Positions 24,817 to 36,284 of a stretch of 43,929 nt of DNA are shown one piece after another (within the stretch, counting starts at the first letter, position 1; each line of letters starts with the position of its first letter). The notes under the pieces were generated by a model that saw only the letters and a program-made list of their open reading frames with translations, did no database searches and was not told the origin of the DNA. The stretch comes from Bigelowiella natans CCMP2755 (Eukaryota > Cercozoa > Chlorarachniophyceae). The translations under genes and the position numbers were made by a program. The stretch covers positions 5,001-48,929 of the forward strand of contig ADNK01002892.1 in assembly GCA_000320545.1 (NCBI GenBank). The letters run 5' to 3'.

Positions 24817-25835
24817 GTGCGTATGTGTGTGAACATGAATCGCTTAGAATCGATTATAATGTGTTTGTGTGAATTTGTTCTCCGCACCTTCAGCACTCAT
24901 TGTCAACTTACCGCCGTTATGAAGAAGGCCGCCGCGTCTGTACTGCTCCTCCTTTGAGGAAAATATCGCAACAGACGCTTGGGCTTAATACTTGGTACGT
25001 GTTTATTGTATGTTGTAAGTGTTAGTACGTGTTTTTGGTAAGTGTAGAAGCAAGTGTTAAAACCCATTTGTTCAATTTAGAAATTTATTGAATCAACGCA
25101 GGTTTCATTGTCCCCCCGAAAACCTCCTTACTTCCACTGCTGCTGAAGGTGATATATATGCCCAGCTTTATTCGGACCTACACGCAATTGCCATACCCTT
25201 AGCAGCGTCTGTTTTGGCAAACCAATTGGTATCTTCAAATGGAGGAAGTGATTCCTCACAACAACAGCCACTTCGGCTCAAAAAACATGCGTGTCCTGTC
25301 TGCCAAAGAAGGTGCGGTTAATGATAGTCATATAATGATAGTGCTGATGTGAGAGTATTGGAACGACTATAAGAGTCTTAGTGGTAGGCCAGTCTTCATT
25401 TCCATTCATCACTTTTGTTTTTTGTACACATTTAATTAGTTCTAGTTTAGTGTATTGATCTAGTGTGAATATTTTTCCCATTTCCTTCCCTTCCCACCTT
25501 TGAATTTATTCAGGTTCACACAGAGAAGCAATATGATTGCGCATACGCGAACGCACACAGGTGAGAAACCGTACAAATGCTTTGTCTGCCAGAGAGCTTT
25601 CGCTCAGAAGTCAAATCTCAAGCGCCACGGGAAGATTCACACTCGGAAGAAAAGGAAACATCGACAGCGAGTAGAGCAGAGAACTACGGAAACAACCTCT
25701 TTAAAAATAAAGAACGGAGGAGAATCTGAGAAGGCTGATGCTAATCGTGAAGTCATATCTGAGACTTCTGACATATCCTCATCGAATATGTTATCAGTAT
25801 CATCAACAACGCCACAATCAAAATCATTATTATGA
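21144..25835 (+). CDS. Two-finger C2H2 zinc-finger protein, 760 aa
   Basis: Nine coding exons: 21144-21196, 21810-21890, 22023-22089, 22273-22874, 23492-23648, 23883-24572, 24894-24994, 25102-25311, 25514-25835. They sum to 2283 nt with all phases consistent. ATG at 21144 begins [16 protein letters not shown]. Residues ~45-640 are low complexity, rich in Ser/Thr/Asn/Gln. Near the C-terminus (about 648-695) lie two fingers, CPVCQRRFTQRSN...HTRTH and [13 protein letters not shown]...HGKIH, joined by the classical TGEKPYK linker. A basic run (KKRKHRQR) follows and may be a nuclear signal. The first finger is split by a 202-nt intron between its second Cys and the Phe core. It is probably a sequence-specific DNA-binding regulator; the target is unknown. 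Confidence 0.82.
21925..21964. repeat. (TA)n microsatellite in zinc-finger gene intron
   Basis: It lies in the 21891-22022 intron. Confidence 0.9.
24778..24813. repeat. (TC)n microsatellite in zinc-finger gene intron
   Basis: It lies in the 24573-24893 intron. The open frame continues through it, but a donor at 24573 and an acceptor at 24893 give phase-matched splicing around it. Confidence 0.85.
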
Positions 25836-26429
25836 CCTATGTCTTCGCCTACACCATTCCCTTATTCCCCGTTGCTCAATCGCCAAGTGGGCTAGATTCT
25901 TCACCTCTGGACTTTATTCTCGTCCATAGAACGGAGCAAACATGCGTAATTCAACTGAGACGAACGGCATGGAAAGTGACCTGAGTTCGAAAGGATATAT
26001 AATAATTGGAGTTAATTAGTTTTAATTCAAAGTTAGTTTTAAACTATGACACAATGGCCATCTGTCTCCCTTTCTTACATTCTGATCTCTTCTGGAAAAC
26101 TTAATTAATAACAAGGAAATCATTTGTGATGTACATTGTACGCCCGTGCAAAAACACTATTGCAATGAACAGCATTATCATAACAAAATGAAGAGCGATG
26201 GAACATTGCAATCTGTCCAATGTTCCTGCAAACCATGACATTTGACAGTTTAGTAAGTATGAATAAGATGCAAAAAAATGAATTTTTTGATCAAAATCGA
26301 AATTAATCGGTGTCGATAATAATTAGTTCAACAATTGAAAATGCAATATCTGGCCCTGCAGAATGCCGCAATCAGCAGGCTCAATTTGAATGCCACAAAG
26401 AACGCGCGCAAAAAAAATCAATTGAATCA
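25836..26429. other. Intergenic spacer downstream of zinc-finger gene
   Basis: AT-rich, with no coding frame that I can support. Confidence 0.45.
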
Positions 26430-27010
26430 TCAGCACATGAATCATGAGGCAATGCACCGCGTAGTTGCATGTATTTGCACCATTCTAACAGCCTTTTCTG
26501 GTGCAGTTGTTGTGTCTAAGAATTTGCAAACGTTTGCAACTGTCACATGCATCGCAGCAATTATTAACGACGTTTCACAATGTGTGACTTGGACTTTGCG
26601 ACTGTTGGATCCTTTCTTTTGTGTTCTCACAAATGCACATTTTGGCAACATGCGCGCTTGTCTAACTTGTGCCTGATATCCTCACCCTTCAAGACTAGCA
26701 GACTGTCGTTGGGATTGGGACTAGTTCACATGCAAACAAAAAAGCGAATGAACCACAGTTCATCGGTGCAGATCAGAAACTGAACTTGATGAGTCTAGCA
26801 TGCAATTAACTAATGTAGGTAGAGCAACAACAAGCAAAACAAAAGTTGTCGAACCTGCTAGCCTGACACAATTTGTAGTAAGCCTCACGCACCATCCGTT
26901 GTTTCGTGGAGCTCGCTAGCTCGTCGCACGACGTCCACCTGCCTGCGTGCAGCTCTTCAGCTGGGTGACCTCAGCAGCTAGACATGCACGAATGTGCATG
27001 AAAAGAGGTT
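26430..27010. repeat. Palindrome-rich intergenic island 3 (weaker)
   Basis: It has ctagcatgcaa, ctgctagcctg, ctcgctagctcg and agctagacatgcacg, plus many tgca/catg words. It is less dense than the other islands. The 112-codon frame at 26335-26676 carries no protein signature. Confidence 0.5.
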
Positions 27011-28340
27011 TTGATGAAAACAAAATCAAACATCACCAGTGTTGTTCCTGGTCACCATTGTGTGTGCATCGGCGTGCCTCCAGAACTTTCCCAAGCTCGT
27101 CGTCCCGGTCACTCAAACTCCTAACTGCCACTTGAACCAATGCAGACGAGGAAGATCGTTTTCACCAGTCGCGCACATTGAAATGAACTGTTCATCGTTG
27201 CCTCAGATCTGTCACTGCACTCACCATGACGATGGAGAAAGGTTGCAACAGCACATCCATCGTGGTGGGCACGAAGCAATCGTGGAAGGCTATGTCCTTT
27301 TAATTTTGCGACAAATGAATAATTTGTCTGGTGGAAGTCTTTCATAAAAAACGACATGAGTTTCCATTTTTTTTTAATTAATTTTACAATCCAAATAAGA
27401 CTTAAATTCTACAATGGCGTCGACTTCCAAGCGGCCCGTCTTCAGATGCGAGGTTCGATGGAGCTACGAACGTTTGTCAAATCGTAGTCACTAAGAAGAT
27501 ACAACTAAGAAGGTTTCCCATAGTTATGGCATGTGCTAACTCTTTTCAATACGCAGGTTTGCGACGTAGCTATGACATGTGCTAAGTCTCTTCAAGCCCA
27601 TCTTCAGGTTTAGAATGCATCTACTTACTACTGCCATTACCTTTCTGTGCCTCTAAATGTGATTCGCTCCCATTGATGATTACCGAATTTCTGCATATGG
27701 ATTGCAAGGGCCGCAAGCACCTCGAAAGAATGTTCAAACGAAAACGAATGAAGATCTGCATGGACGACGGGGCTGCACTAAAGAAGACCCTTCGAATTCT
27801 TCTCCAAGTGAATGGTAAGGAGACGACATAAAATGGTGACGTCATAGCACCGTCGCTACACATACCTGTTGTACATTCGAGGAATCCATTTCACAAATAC
27901 TTGCGCGTACCTCTGCAAGTCCTGAGACCGAACACCAACTTTTCGCTAAAACCAGGGCACATCTCGTTAAAGCAGCAAGAATTATTAGAAATATACTTTG
28001 GTAATCGATCGATAGATGTAATTTTTCTGCGCGTTTCGCCCTTCAACATGCGCTATGAATACATCGAAAAACCACGTTTTTTTGTTACTTAAAACCCTTT
28101 CATAAATGGTATCAATACACAACATAACGACTCAAAAGAATGGTAAGAAGCGCCGCGCTGTATCGCAAAAATGAGTTATATTTTTATTCTCTGCTTCTAA
28201 TGTTCTTAAAGAGACAGTAAAAATTCCTTTTTGTACTAGTACATGACGCCGTTTGTAGTATTCAATACCTTTCTAACGATCAAATCGTATGATTGGTATC
28301 TAATATACCAGGCTCCTCCCGGCCTTCCCCAGTTTCGCAG
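27011..28340. other. Intergenic or 5' region of the rhodanese gene; no gene called
   Basis: Upstream exons of the TSTD2-like gene may lie here, since the first exon I place starts with an acceptor. None could be confirmed by phase or conservation. Confidence 0.4.
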
Positions 28341-29730
28341 AAAGCAAGCAATGGTGCTACACATAAAGGAGAACGAACAGAAGGAAACATCCTCGAAAAA
28401 TCCTGTGGTACCTGCGAAATGTGAATGCGTACATGAGCTAGCTGCATAGACTTTCGCTGAGAATAAACACTAAGTTTCCTTCGTCCATTAAACATATATT
28501 TCTATAGAAAGCAGCAGCAACGAGGAGACTGACAATGCGCGCGAACAGCGTGAATACAAGGATGATTACTCAGTTTTGCTCTACTACAAATGTAGTGTTG
28601 CCTACACCGACACATGCTAATCCCCCAATGTAAATGTGAGATCCACTTTTCTTAGGCTCTTCTACACGCATCGAACACACACATACACACACGCGCGCGC
28701 GCGCACAGACATATTTTGAATTATAATCATATGAATATTCATACAAGTTTCGAATTCATTGCGGTTTCTACGACTAATTTATCGCCCCAGACACCGCTAT
28801 CAAAGCACCAGAGGCAATGGTTTGGTGGCAGGACGCACTCTGCAGGTAATTCAGTATGGCGGTGCGCAATATGAGATAGATGTTCCCGTGCACTAAGGAC
28901 CGACGTTGCCTCTCTTTTCGCGGGGACGATTTGCGCGTTTGCAGTCTCCATGCATACATTTGCATTCGGTGGTTTTGGTTTCCATTGCAATGGAATTGAA
29001 AGACTAATCGGTTTGCAACCCCACGCGAAAAGCTAACTATTGATGACTCCCTTTACGAATGCGCTTTGAATGTATCTTAACAAATTCATTGTTTTATCTA
29101 TCGATGCGTATGTCTGTATATCTCTCATTTCTTAAGGAGTGGGGGCAGAAAGGGGGAGGGGGAGGGGGGGTCGGAGAACGATAGATAAAGTCGTGTTTTG
29201 TATCATGATGAATGAACCGAGCGCCTATTTATACGCAAAGGGCCTTACGGCTGTGCGGACGGATAAGAATTGCAAAAGAGGTGGGTAAGGATGCCTGAGA
29301 CTGTAGGTGTTTATCTGGTGTCTATGTTCTTTATAACCACGCGAGGTCACGACTAGCTTGCTGTGGGTGTTCTACAATGATCTCATACGCGACTTTGAGT
29401 GTTCTCGTGTGTGGTAGTGTGCATGGTTGCGTGCGTGTGTGGGGGCATTATTTGGATTTCGATTCAGTTTCCTCTCCTTTGCAAAGGGAATTAACGGAAC
29501 CGTAGCAGGAAGATACGCTGCCCTTGAAATCTATAAAAGGTGAGGAATATATGTAAGGGGATGATAAATAATTATTATGACTATGGTGGTAGTAGAAGAG
29601 AAAGATGAGTAGAAAAATAGGCATAATTAGTAGGATGGATAACCGCTAGTTGTAGAATCGTCTAATGCTGTTTGCGTAATAACATGCACAAGTACACACA
29701 CTCGCACAGATACATATACACACACATATA

Positions 29731-29767
<37 letters not shown>

Positions 29768-30123
29768 GGTATATTTATATATTCATTGATCTTAATATCA
29801 TATAGTACCATCTCAATCTAAGTCTTTGATTAGTGCGATGGCACGTCATCCCGAGCTGTTGATGAAGTCGAGGGCATTCAAGGTACTAACACTACCATTG
29901 TAAATGAGGAATGAAGACACTTTACAGCGAAAGATGGATGCTATTCACCCGTTGTTCCTTCTGAATAAAGCGTTCGCCTATCTTTTCCTCGATATTTGAC
30001 CGCGAATAGCCGCTGCTTTTTTGAGTGCCCCAGTAGCTTACTTTGCATTTACAAATTATTGCCGATGATTTTATGTTACCGATGAAAGAGTTTTGAAAAA
30101 TATGCGCGTACACAAGTTAAAAT

Positions 30124-30162
<39 letters not shown>

Positions 30163-30982
30163 ACGGTCAAAGGAACGATAGAAAGAACGCACATTTGTTA
30201 TTCGGTAAAATCACAACAAAAAAAAATTGATGATGAAGATCTTTCTTTGTGTACATGTGCATTTTATGTTTCTTAGTCGTCAAGGGGAAGCTCGAGGGAT
30301 TTTGACACTCTTCAGGTATGTGTGTGTCCATCACATACGATATTATTCAATTAAGTTTTTCGAGTTATGTTTCCTCAAATATTATCTTCCTTTGCCCGTT
30401 TTGAGTGTTTTATGTTAATGCCTTTTGTGATTTCTACCTGTTTGATTCTTGGGGGTGGGGGTGGGTGTGCGGTAGGTGCGAGAATGCAAGGAAATTGTTG
30501 CTCTTGGTATCTCTCCAGAAGTCCTTGACACATCGAGTAAAGCATAAAACCCATAGACACACAGACTTGCATATGTGCAGTGATACTCACGCATTGGATG
30601 ATCAGATAGCTTCCATTTAACTACACGTGTGCATCTATGCGTAATACATTATTTTAAATCCCTAACTTTCAATAAATATCTCGATAAGTGGGTGGGCAGC
30701 ACCTGACACCGGAGCAGTTTCACAAGTGCCTTGGCAATCCCACGAGTGCCACTATTGCAGAGAGCAGCAGCAGCGGCAGAAGCCAAGGAGAGTGTTATGG
30801 AAATGACAAGGATAGAGGAGATGAAAAGAACGAAGTAGAGGCAGAAGGAGAAGAAGAAAAAGGCAATTTTCCTTCGGGTCTCGGGCCTGATACAAGGCCG
30901 CTGCTAATTGATTGTCGCAATATTTATGAATGGAAGGTGCGTTGTTTTGCCTCATCAATGGAGAAAGTGTGTGTTTGTGTGT

Positions 30983-31032
<50 letters not shown>

Positions 31033-33261
31033 GTGAGTGCGTGCACAAACACATAGACAGAAAAGGAAGCGACTGAATAGAATATGTAGTTTTTTGAAAA
31101 AATTATTTATCTTTGGTACTCAGGTTGGCATGTTTGATAAGGCAATCCTCCCCCCAACTCGCCAGTTCAGCGATTTTCCAAAGTAGCATTTATATGCCTT
31201 ATACTTTCACATATTTGTTCTTATATAAGAGATGCGAAACATGTGTGAAGGGGTGGGGTATTCGGTTATTTCAACCGGAAGTATAGTTTCTGATGACTGT
31301 TTGGTTCTGAAGAGGATTCAAAGTCTTAAGACGAATATATCAAAGGCGGTTGGAGAAAAGAAATAACAAAATTTAGAAGCCTTCAATACGGCTTTCACGA
31401 TAGATATTACGTCAAAAGATATTTGAGAGACAAGATGTACATCGTGATATTGATACTCGCTTTATCCAATATTCTTGTTCTATAGATTTGCTGATGAGCT
31501 GATAAAAAAGTACAATCTCTTGGGAAATAGTAGCAGTTGCAAAACGCCTTCAGCAAGTAGTCCTCCCCCCACAGCAGTGATGATGTGAGTTCTATCACAC
31601 GATGTCATTTTCTTTTCGAGAGAATATAACCCATGCGTGAAGTGAATAGCATGGGTTCTGTCATTTATGGTGGTATAAAATCTACACAACAATATGTTTT
31701 GCGGCCGGAAACAAGAAAAGCTTGCAGATTTTATATAAATATTTGTGATAGGTACTTATATATTTATTATTTGTATATATGAGCGCGGGATGACTTTTCT
31801 CTTTTTCACATATTTTTCTCCCTCCTCTCTCTTTTCTCTTTTCTTTCAGGTACTGCACGGGTGGAATCAGGTGCGAGCGTGGCTCAGGTAGCGTGCATTT
31901 CCATTGCGTAGATGCGTGCATATGTGTGCTTGAGTGTGTATTATTCTAATCAGCATATCTGAAATCACGTGGTGTGGCGAATGTCTACCAACTGGAGGTT
32001 GCTTCATATGGCTTGTTATATGATAGTTAATATATCTTTTGTATTGTGCTATATTGATTACTTGACGAGCATTGAAAACAAATTTTGGAAACGAAGATTT
32101 CCATTTTTCTTTAATTCAAATAAAAATGATTGAAACAGGATGAATCTAAGTAATAGTGAATTCTCATGTACGCGGGTAGTGACACTATACACACCACACG
32201 CGTGCGTGCTATACATATCATTATATTTCGTGATTCACGTACATATCAGGGCGGCATCCATAGATACCTAGAACGTTACCCTGATGGTGGTCACTTCAAG
32301 GGAAAGCTTTTTGTTTTCGATAAGAGAAGGCTGCTGGGGATACGTGACAACGCCGAGGTAGCAGTATGCATGGATCGTGATTGTGATTCATGTGTGTGTG
32401 TGTGTGTGGAAGAGAGAGAGCGAAAGAGAGAGGGAGAGAGAGAGTTTGTGTGCGTATATATATTCGTGTGATTGTTTTCATGAGAATTTTGAAAGAAAAA
32501 TCCGAAATCAAATACATAAGTACTTCTAATAGAGCACATGACTAACAAGCTTCCCATCAATCATCAGGTTGTAGGCCGCTGCGAGATCTGCAGAGCTAGA
32601 TACGACAAATACGAAAATAACGTAAAAGCACAGCTTAGTACCTGCTCTCCATGATTTTAGAAGCAATTTGCATTCGTTCCAAAAAAGAGATTTCTGCTAC
32701 TTGACGTCTGTACTGTGAACATTCGCACCTTTTCCCAGTGTTGGTTTTCTTCGATACACCTGACATCTTCTCAAAAGCTCGTGTAAAGCAATCTTACAAT
32801 AAAATATGCGAGATGCCCAGGAACATCACTGATTCCATGCATGCGTATGCATCTGAATTGTTGCATTCCAGGTTCGCTGCGTAGAATGTCGTTCCCTTGC
32901 TTTGATCTGCCCGAAATGCCGGTTATGCGGGACGGTTAAAGGAGAAACGGATGCAGGCAAATCACGTGGTCGGAAAGTTGACATCGAGCAGAAAAACTCA
33001 CGCATGCATGATTATAAATGCGACGATGACGCGAAGAAAGAGTCTTCAAAGTCCACAAGTTCAGGAGGAAGCGACGACGCCGTACCCAAAAACACAACGA
33101 GTAAATCATCACCCGAACAGTCAGGCATGGCATTGCCCCGTCGAGAAAATGGCGATAAAAACGACAAATCGATAATGGGTCGTAATGAACCACGGTCATC
33201 TTCACCACAATTTAGGTATACATGTGAGTTTTGCTTAAAAGCAAAAAGCAATGGGAGATGA
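28341..33261 (+). CDS. TSTD2: TSTD2/TrhO-type rhodanese-domain protein (5' end incomplete)
   Basis: Fifteen exons close in phase at 1452 nt (483 aa): 28341-28407, 28508-28591, 29222-29280, 29487-29539, 29834-29882, 30277-30315, 30476-30536, 30689-30936, 31124-31182, 31486-31584, 31850-31887, 31954-31997, 32250-32357, 32568-32621, 32872-33261. The N-terminal acylphosphatase-like part has VLLYYK, RIRIAKEGINGTVAG and EIVALGISPE. The rhodanese part has HLTPEQFHK, LLIDCRNIYEWKVG, the active-site loop YCTGGIRCERGSAYL, VYQLEGGIHRYLERYPDG and GKLFVFDKR. Zinc-type Cys pairs CEIC, CVEC, CPKC and CEFC close it. Bacterial TrhO (YceA) hydroxylates U34 of tRNA; the role of eukaryotic TSTD2 is not established. 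An acidic Ser/Glu-rich insertion of about 50 aa precedes LLIDCRN, and a charged Ser-rich insertion of ~80 aa separates CPKC from CEFC. The start codon is not located. Confidence 0.9.
28675..28708. repeat. (CA)n/(CG)n microsatellite in rhodanese-gene intron
   Basis: It lies in the 28592-29221 intron. Confidence 0.85.
29733..29766. repeat. (TA)n microsatellite in rhodanese-gene intron
   Basis: It lies in the 29540-29833 intron. Confidence 0.9.
30125..30160. repeat. (GA)n microsatellite in rhodanese-gene intron
   Basis: It lies in the 29883-30276 intron. Confidence 0.9.
30966..31027. repeat. Compound (GT)n-(GA)n microsatellite in rhodanese-gene intron
   Basis: It starts about 30 nt after the donor at 30937, in the 30937-31123 intron. 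Confidence 0.9.
32390..32445. repeat. Compound (GT)n-(GA)n microsatellite in rhodanese-gene intron
   Basis: It starts about 30 nt after the donor at 32358, in the same order (GT then GA) as the tract at 30966. Confidence 0.9.
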
Positions 33262-33389
33262 CGATGACTGATTGAGTAAAACCATAGTGTTTTTGCATCA
33301 TTAAACAAATGATCACAAATTCACTTTCGAATCACTACTGACGTGTACCTCACTTGCTCAAGATCGCAGTTTCATAGTTATAGAATTGT

Positions 33390-34210
33390 CACTGCTAGAC
33401 TGGTGTGCAATCCCATGCGTTTTGTTGTACACAGTTTGAATGATGCAAAGTCGGCCCATGAGATGTAGCATGGCTAGATTGTACCATCCTATTGCGATGT
33501 CTAGATGTGTGCAGACCAAATCGACAAAGATGATGATGCACATCTAGACATGCTAGCATGTAGACAGACATGCCAACATGCGCCTCGCAAGTTCGCAGAA
33601 ACTGCGCAGACACATTAGCATACTGCAGCTCTAGAGCTAGATGGCTAGATGGGTTGGTGGGTCCACCTAGCTGCTAGCTCTGAGCTAGCTGCAATGCAAC
33701 TAGAACAAACAAATTCCTTTTGCACACAGCTCACACATGCTTTCTCCAGCCAAGTGATAGCTGCATGCGTTGTGCTGCTAAAACAAACTAGCAAGCTAGC
33801 AAGCTAGCAGGCCATTCTTCCATTCGATTACGAACATGCTAGCATGCTAGCATGTCCACTAGTCATTCTAGCATTGCTAGCTAGCTAGATTGACTCAAGG
33901 TTTTGTGCTCATGTTGCATCTACTAGTGTGCAACTGCAGTCTTGTAGCATTTAGACTCACGGAACCATTGAAACAATTTAACAGCAACTTTAGCACTGTC
34001 ATTCTGACCTGCCAATAATAGCGACCACCAGTTTGTTGGTCATGGTCACCTTTTTAAGTGGCCTTGTAAATTGCGATGATGTATCTTCAGCGGTTGTTTA
34101 TTTTCATATAGTATTGCACAAACTAAAAAGATGTAGATACTGGATCTGCACGACGAGCATGCTAGCATGGGCAATGGACGCAATTAGCAAAAACGACAGA
34201 ACGTTAGAAT
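33390..34210. repeat. Palindrome-rich intergenic island 4
   Basis: It is dense in gctagc, catgctagcatgctagcatg-type arrays (33836-33856) and agctctagagctag (about 33629). It begins about 130 bp after the rhodanese stop codon. No microsatellite and no supported coding frame. Confidence 0.8.
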
Positions 34211-35027
34211 ATGCGCGAAGGCAAACGGCTAGATGAGCCACATAGAGTTCATTGGCGGGTAAGAATAATTCTGATCATGGAATCCAAGAATATTAATCGA
34301 CTGCTGCTAAACTGCTACTTGCTGTCCCTAATTTGCTTTCTTCCATATTTAACTTGCTTCCAGGCGGATATAAAATCGCTTTTATGCTATGAATCCTGTA
34401 TCAGGTTATAGCAGAGGTAAATAATATCTCCAGTAATTGTGATATGCCGTTAACTTACCATATATCTCGATCGGACTCTGAATTTGCTCGGAGCCAATAA
34501 TATTTCTAGCACACGGATATATAGATTACTCTTAGGATCTTAGATCTTAGATTTGTACTGCAAATAAATGTGTGAATAACTGTGTACATTATTCGGGTTT
34601 TTCAGTGTAAAGGCTCGCTTCTCGTTGCTTCTTCCAACCAAAGTTCTCCCTTAGGAATTAGAAAGTTGATTTTATTTACTCCCGATTAAATTGAAAGGAT
34701 GTAAAATGTAAAATACTAATTATTTGCCACCGGGTACAATTTCTATAGATCCGAGAATATTCAACGATCTAAGAATGAAATTTAGTAAATAACATTAGAT
34801 AAGAGGAATATCAATTTTCTACTCTCTATATGATTAAGTTAAACGTTACCTTTGATCAGGAGCATACGTTAGGTTCCCGACCTGCATTTTAGAGCGTAGT
34901 CACGAATCATATTTATATCGTTAGGAAAATGTGTATATTTATTTCTGATATTAATCAAAGGCATCTTCTAAAATTAGTTTATGTAGGAGAGCGAGTTACA
35001 GGATTAGTCCCAGTGTCCATCAACAAC
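34211..35027 (-). other. Probable 3' exons of the PH/RhoGEF-like gene, unresolved
   Basis: On the minus strand there are exon-like pieces, for example one encoding VGNLTYAPDQ near 34856-34887 and IVEYSRIYRNC near 34720-34775. The latter resembles the last DH helix, but the phases I tried do not join, so I call no exon here. Confidence 0.3.
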
Positions 35028-36246
35028 CAAAAGAACCGAGAACTAAAAGGCTGAAAAGTGAGTTTCTCATATAGCCTCAATAAACTGAATAGCGTATTGA
35101 CATTTTTAAGTTTCTTGTACCGATACGATAGAAATTTAAAGCTGGAAGTGTTAGTTTTGCATTTCTCTAAGAATCCCTCAAGAACCTGACACCAAGGTTT
35201 TTGCATTGCCAGAAAGCATTAGATGAATCTGGGCATTTTGCAATTTTCGAATTTACCGTTTTCATTGCAGTCGAATATTGCTTTTCTTCCGAAACAAAAA
35301 ATGTTCGTACTATCTTTTTCTGTTTCGGCTGTAGTCGTCGCATCTTTGATGCCTGCATGAAATGATTTGACAGAACGTGTTGCCGCAGGATCTTGCTCAA
35401 TATTACTACCCACGAATCTCGTTCCTAGTAAAACATTTTCATCGGAAAAAAATAGTGAGCACTGCCTAATCTAATCATACCGATGTTGAGAATGCACGAA
35501 GGTTATAGGTTCGTCCGGGCGTCAGCAAACTAAACTTCCGTGCATTCCTTACATCCATATTTACGATGCACGAATTTACGACCAGGGGAATCACCTGAAA
35601 ACGGGCGATGATGTTTAATATACCAATCTATTTTATATTTCTGATTAGGTTGATCGCTCGATTTATAAAATTGATCGCTCTAGCTCTTTCTTTAATAAGA
35701 TAACGTTTCTATCATCCACGTACCCCCAGAAAGATATCCGCTCTTGCTTGCTTCGGGAGACTTTTGACACAATTAGAAAACCAAACAGTTACAAATACTG
35801 TTTATGTGTCGAAATATGACATTTAAGCATTACGCACACTTGTGAACAAGAGAGGATAGATTCGAAATTTGGAAATAGAAGAAACACCTATACGCAAGGC
35901 ATGGCACCCCATAATCATCGTAACTCTGCAGAAGCTGGAAGAACCGACTTTTAAATCTGATGCTATATATTTACTGATAAGAACGCAATTTTTGAGAAGC
36001 AGCGGTCAATCAGATAATGGTTAATGATTGCCTTCGCACTCCTTTTTTGTCTAAGAAACCTTCCTTAATTACATTGCTCTCCCGTTCTTTGTGGTCATCT
36101 ATAGGCTAAGGTAATACAAATATTGAAATTATCCTTATAAAAATGAAGACTAATTGAAGTAAACCATCTCAGTTGTTTAGTTGGTTAGACAACTTTACAA
36201 CGGTGGCATATATTTTGGTACAACATAATTATATTATATTACATTT

Positions 36247-36284
<38 letters not shown>

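Noticed and set aside
23793-24872. 359-codon frame as one continuous exon
   Set aside because: The N-terminal 30 codons precede an acceptor at 23882, and the tail translates a TC microsatellite past a phase-matched donor at 24573.
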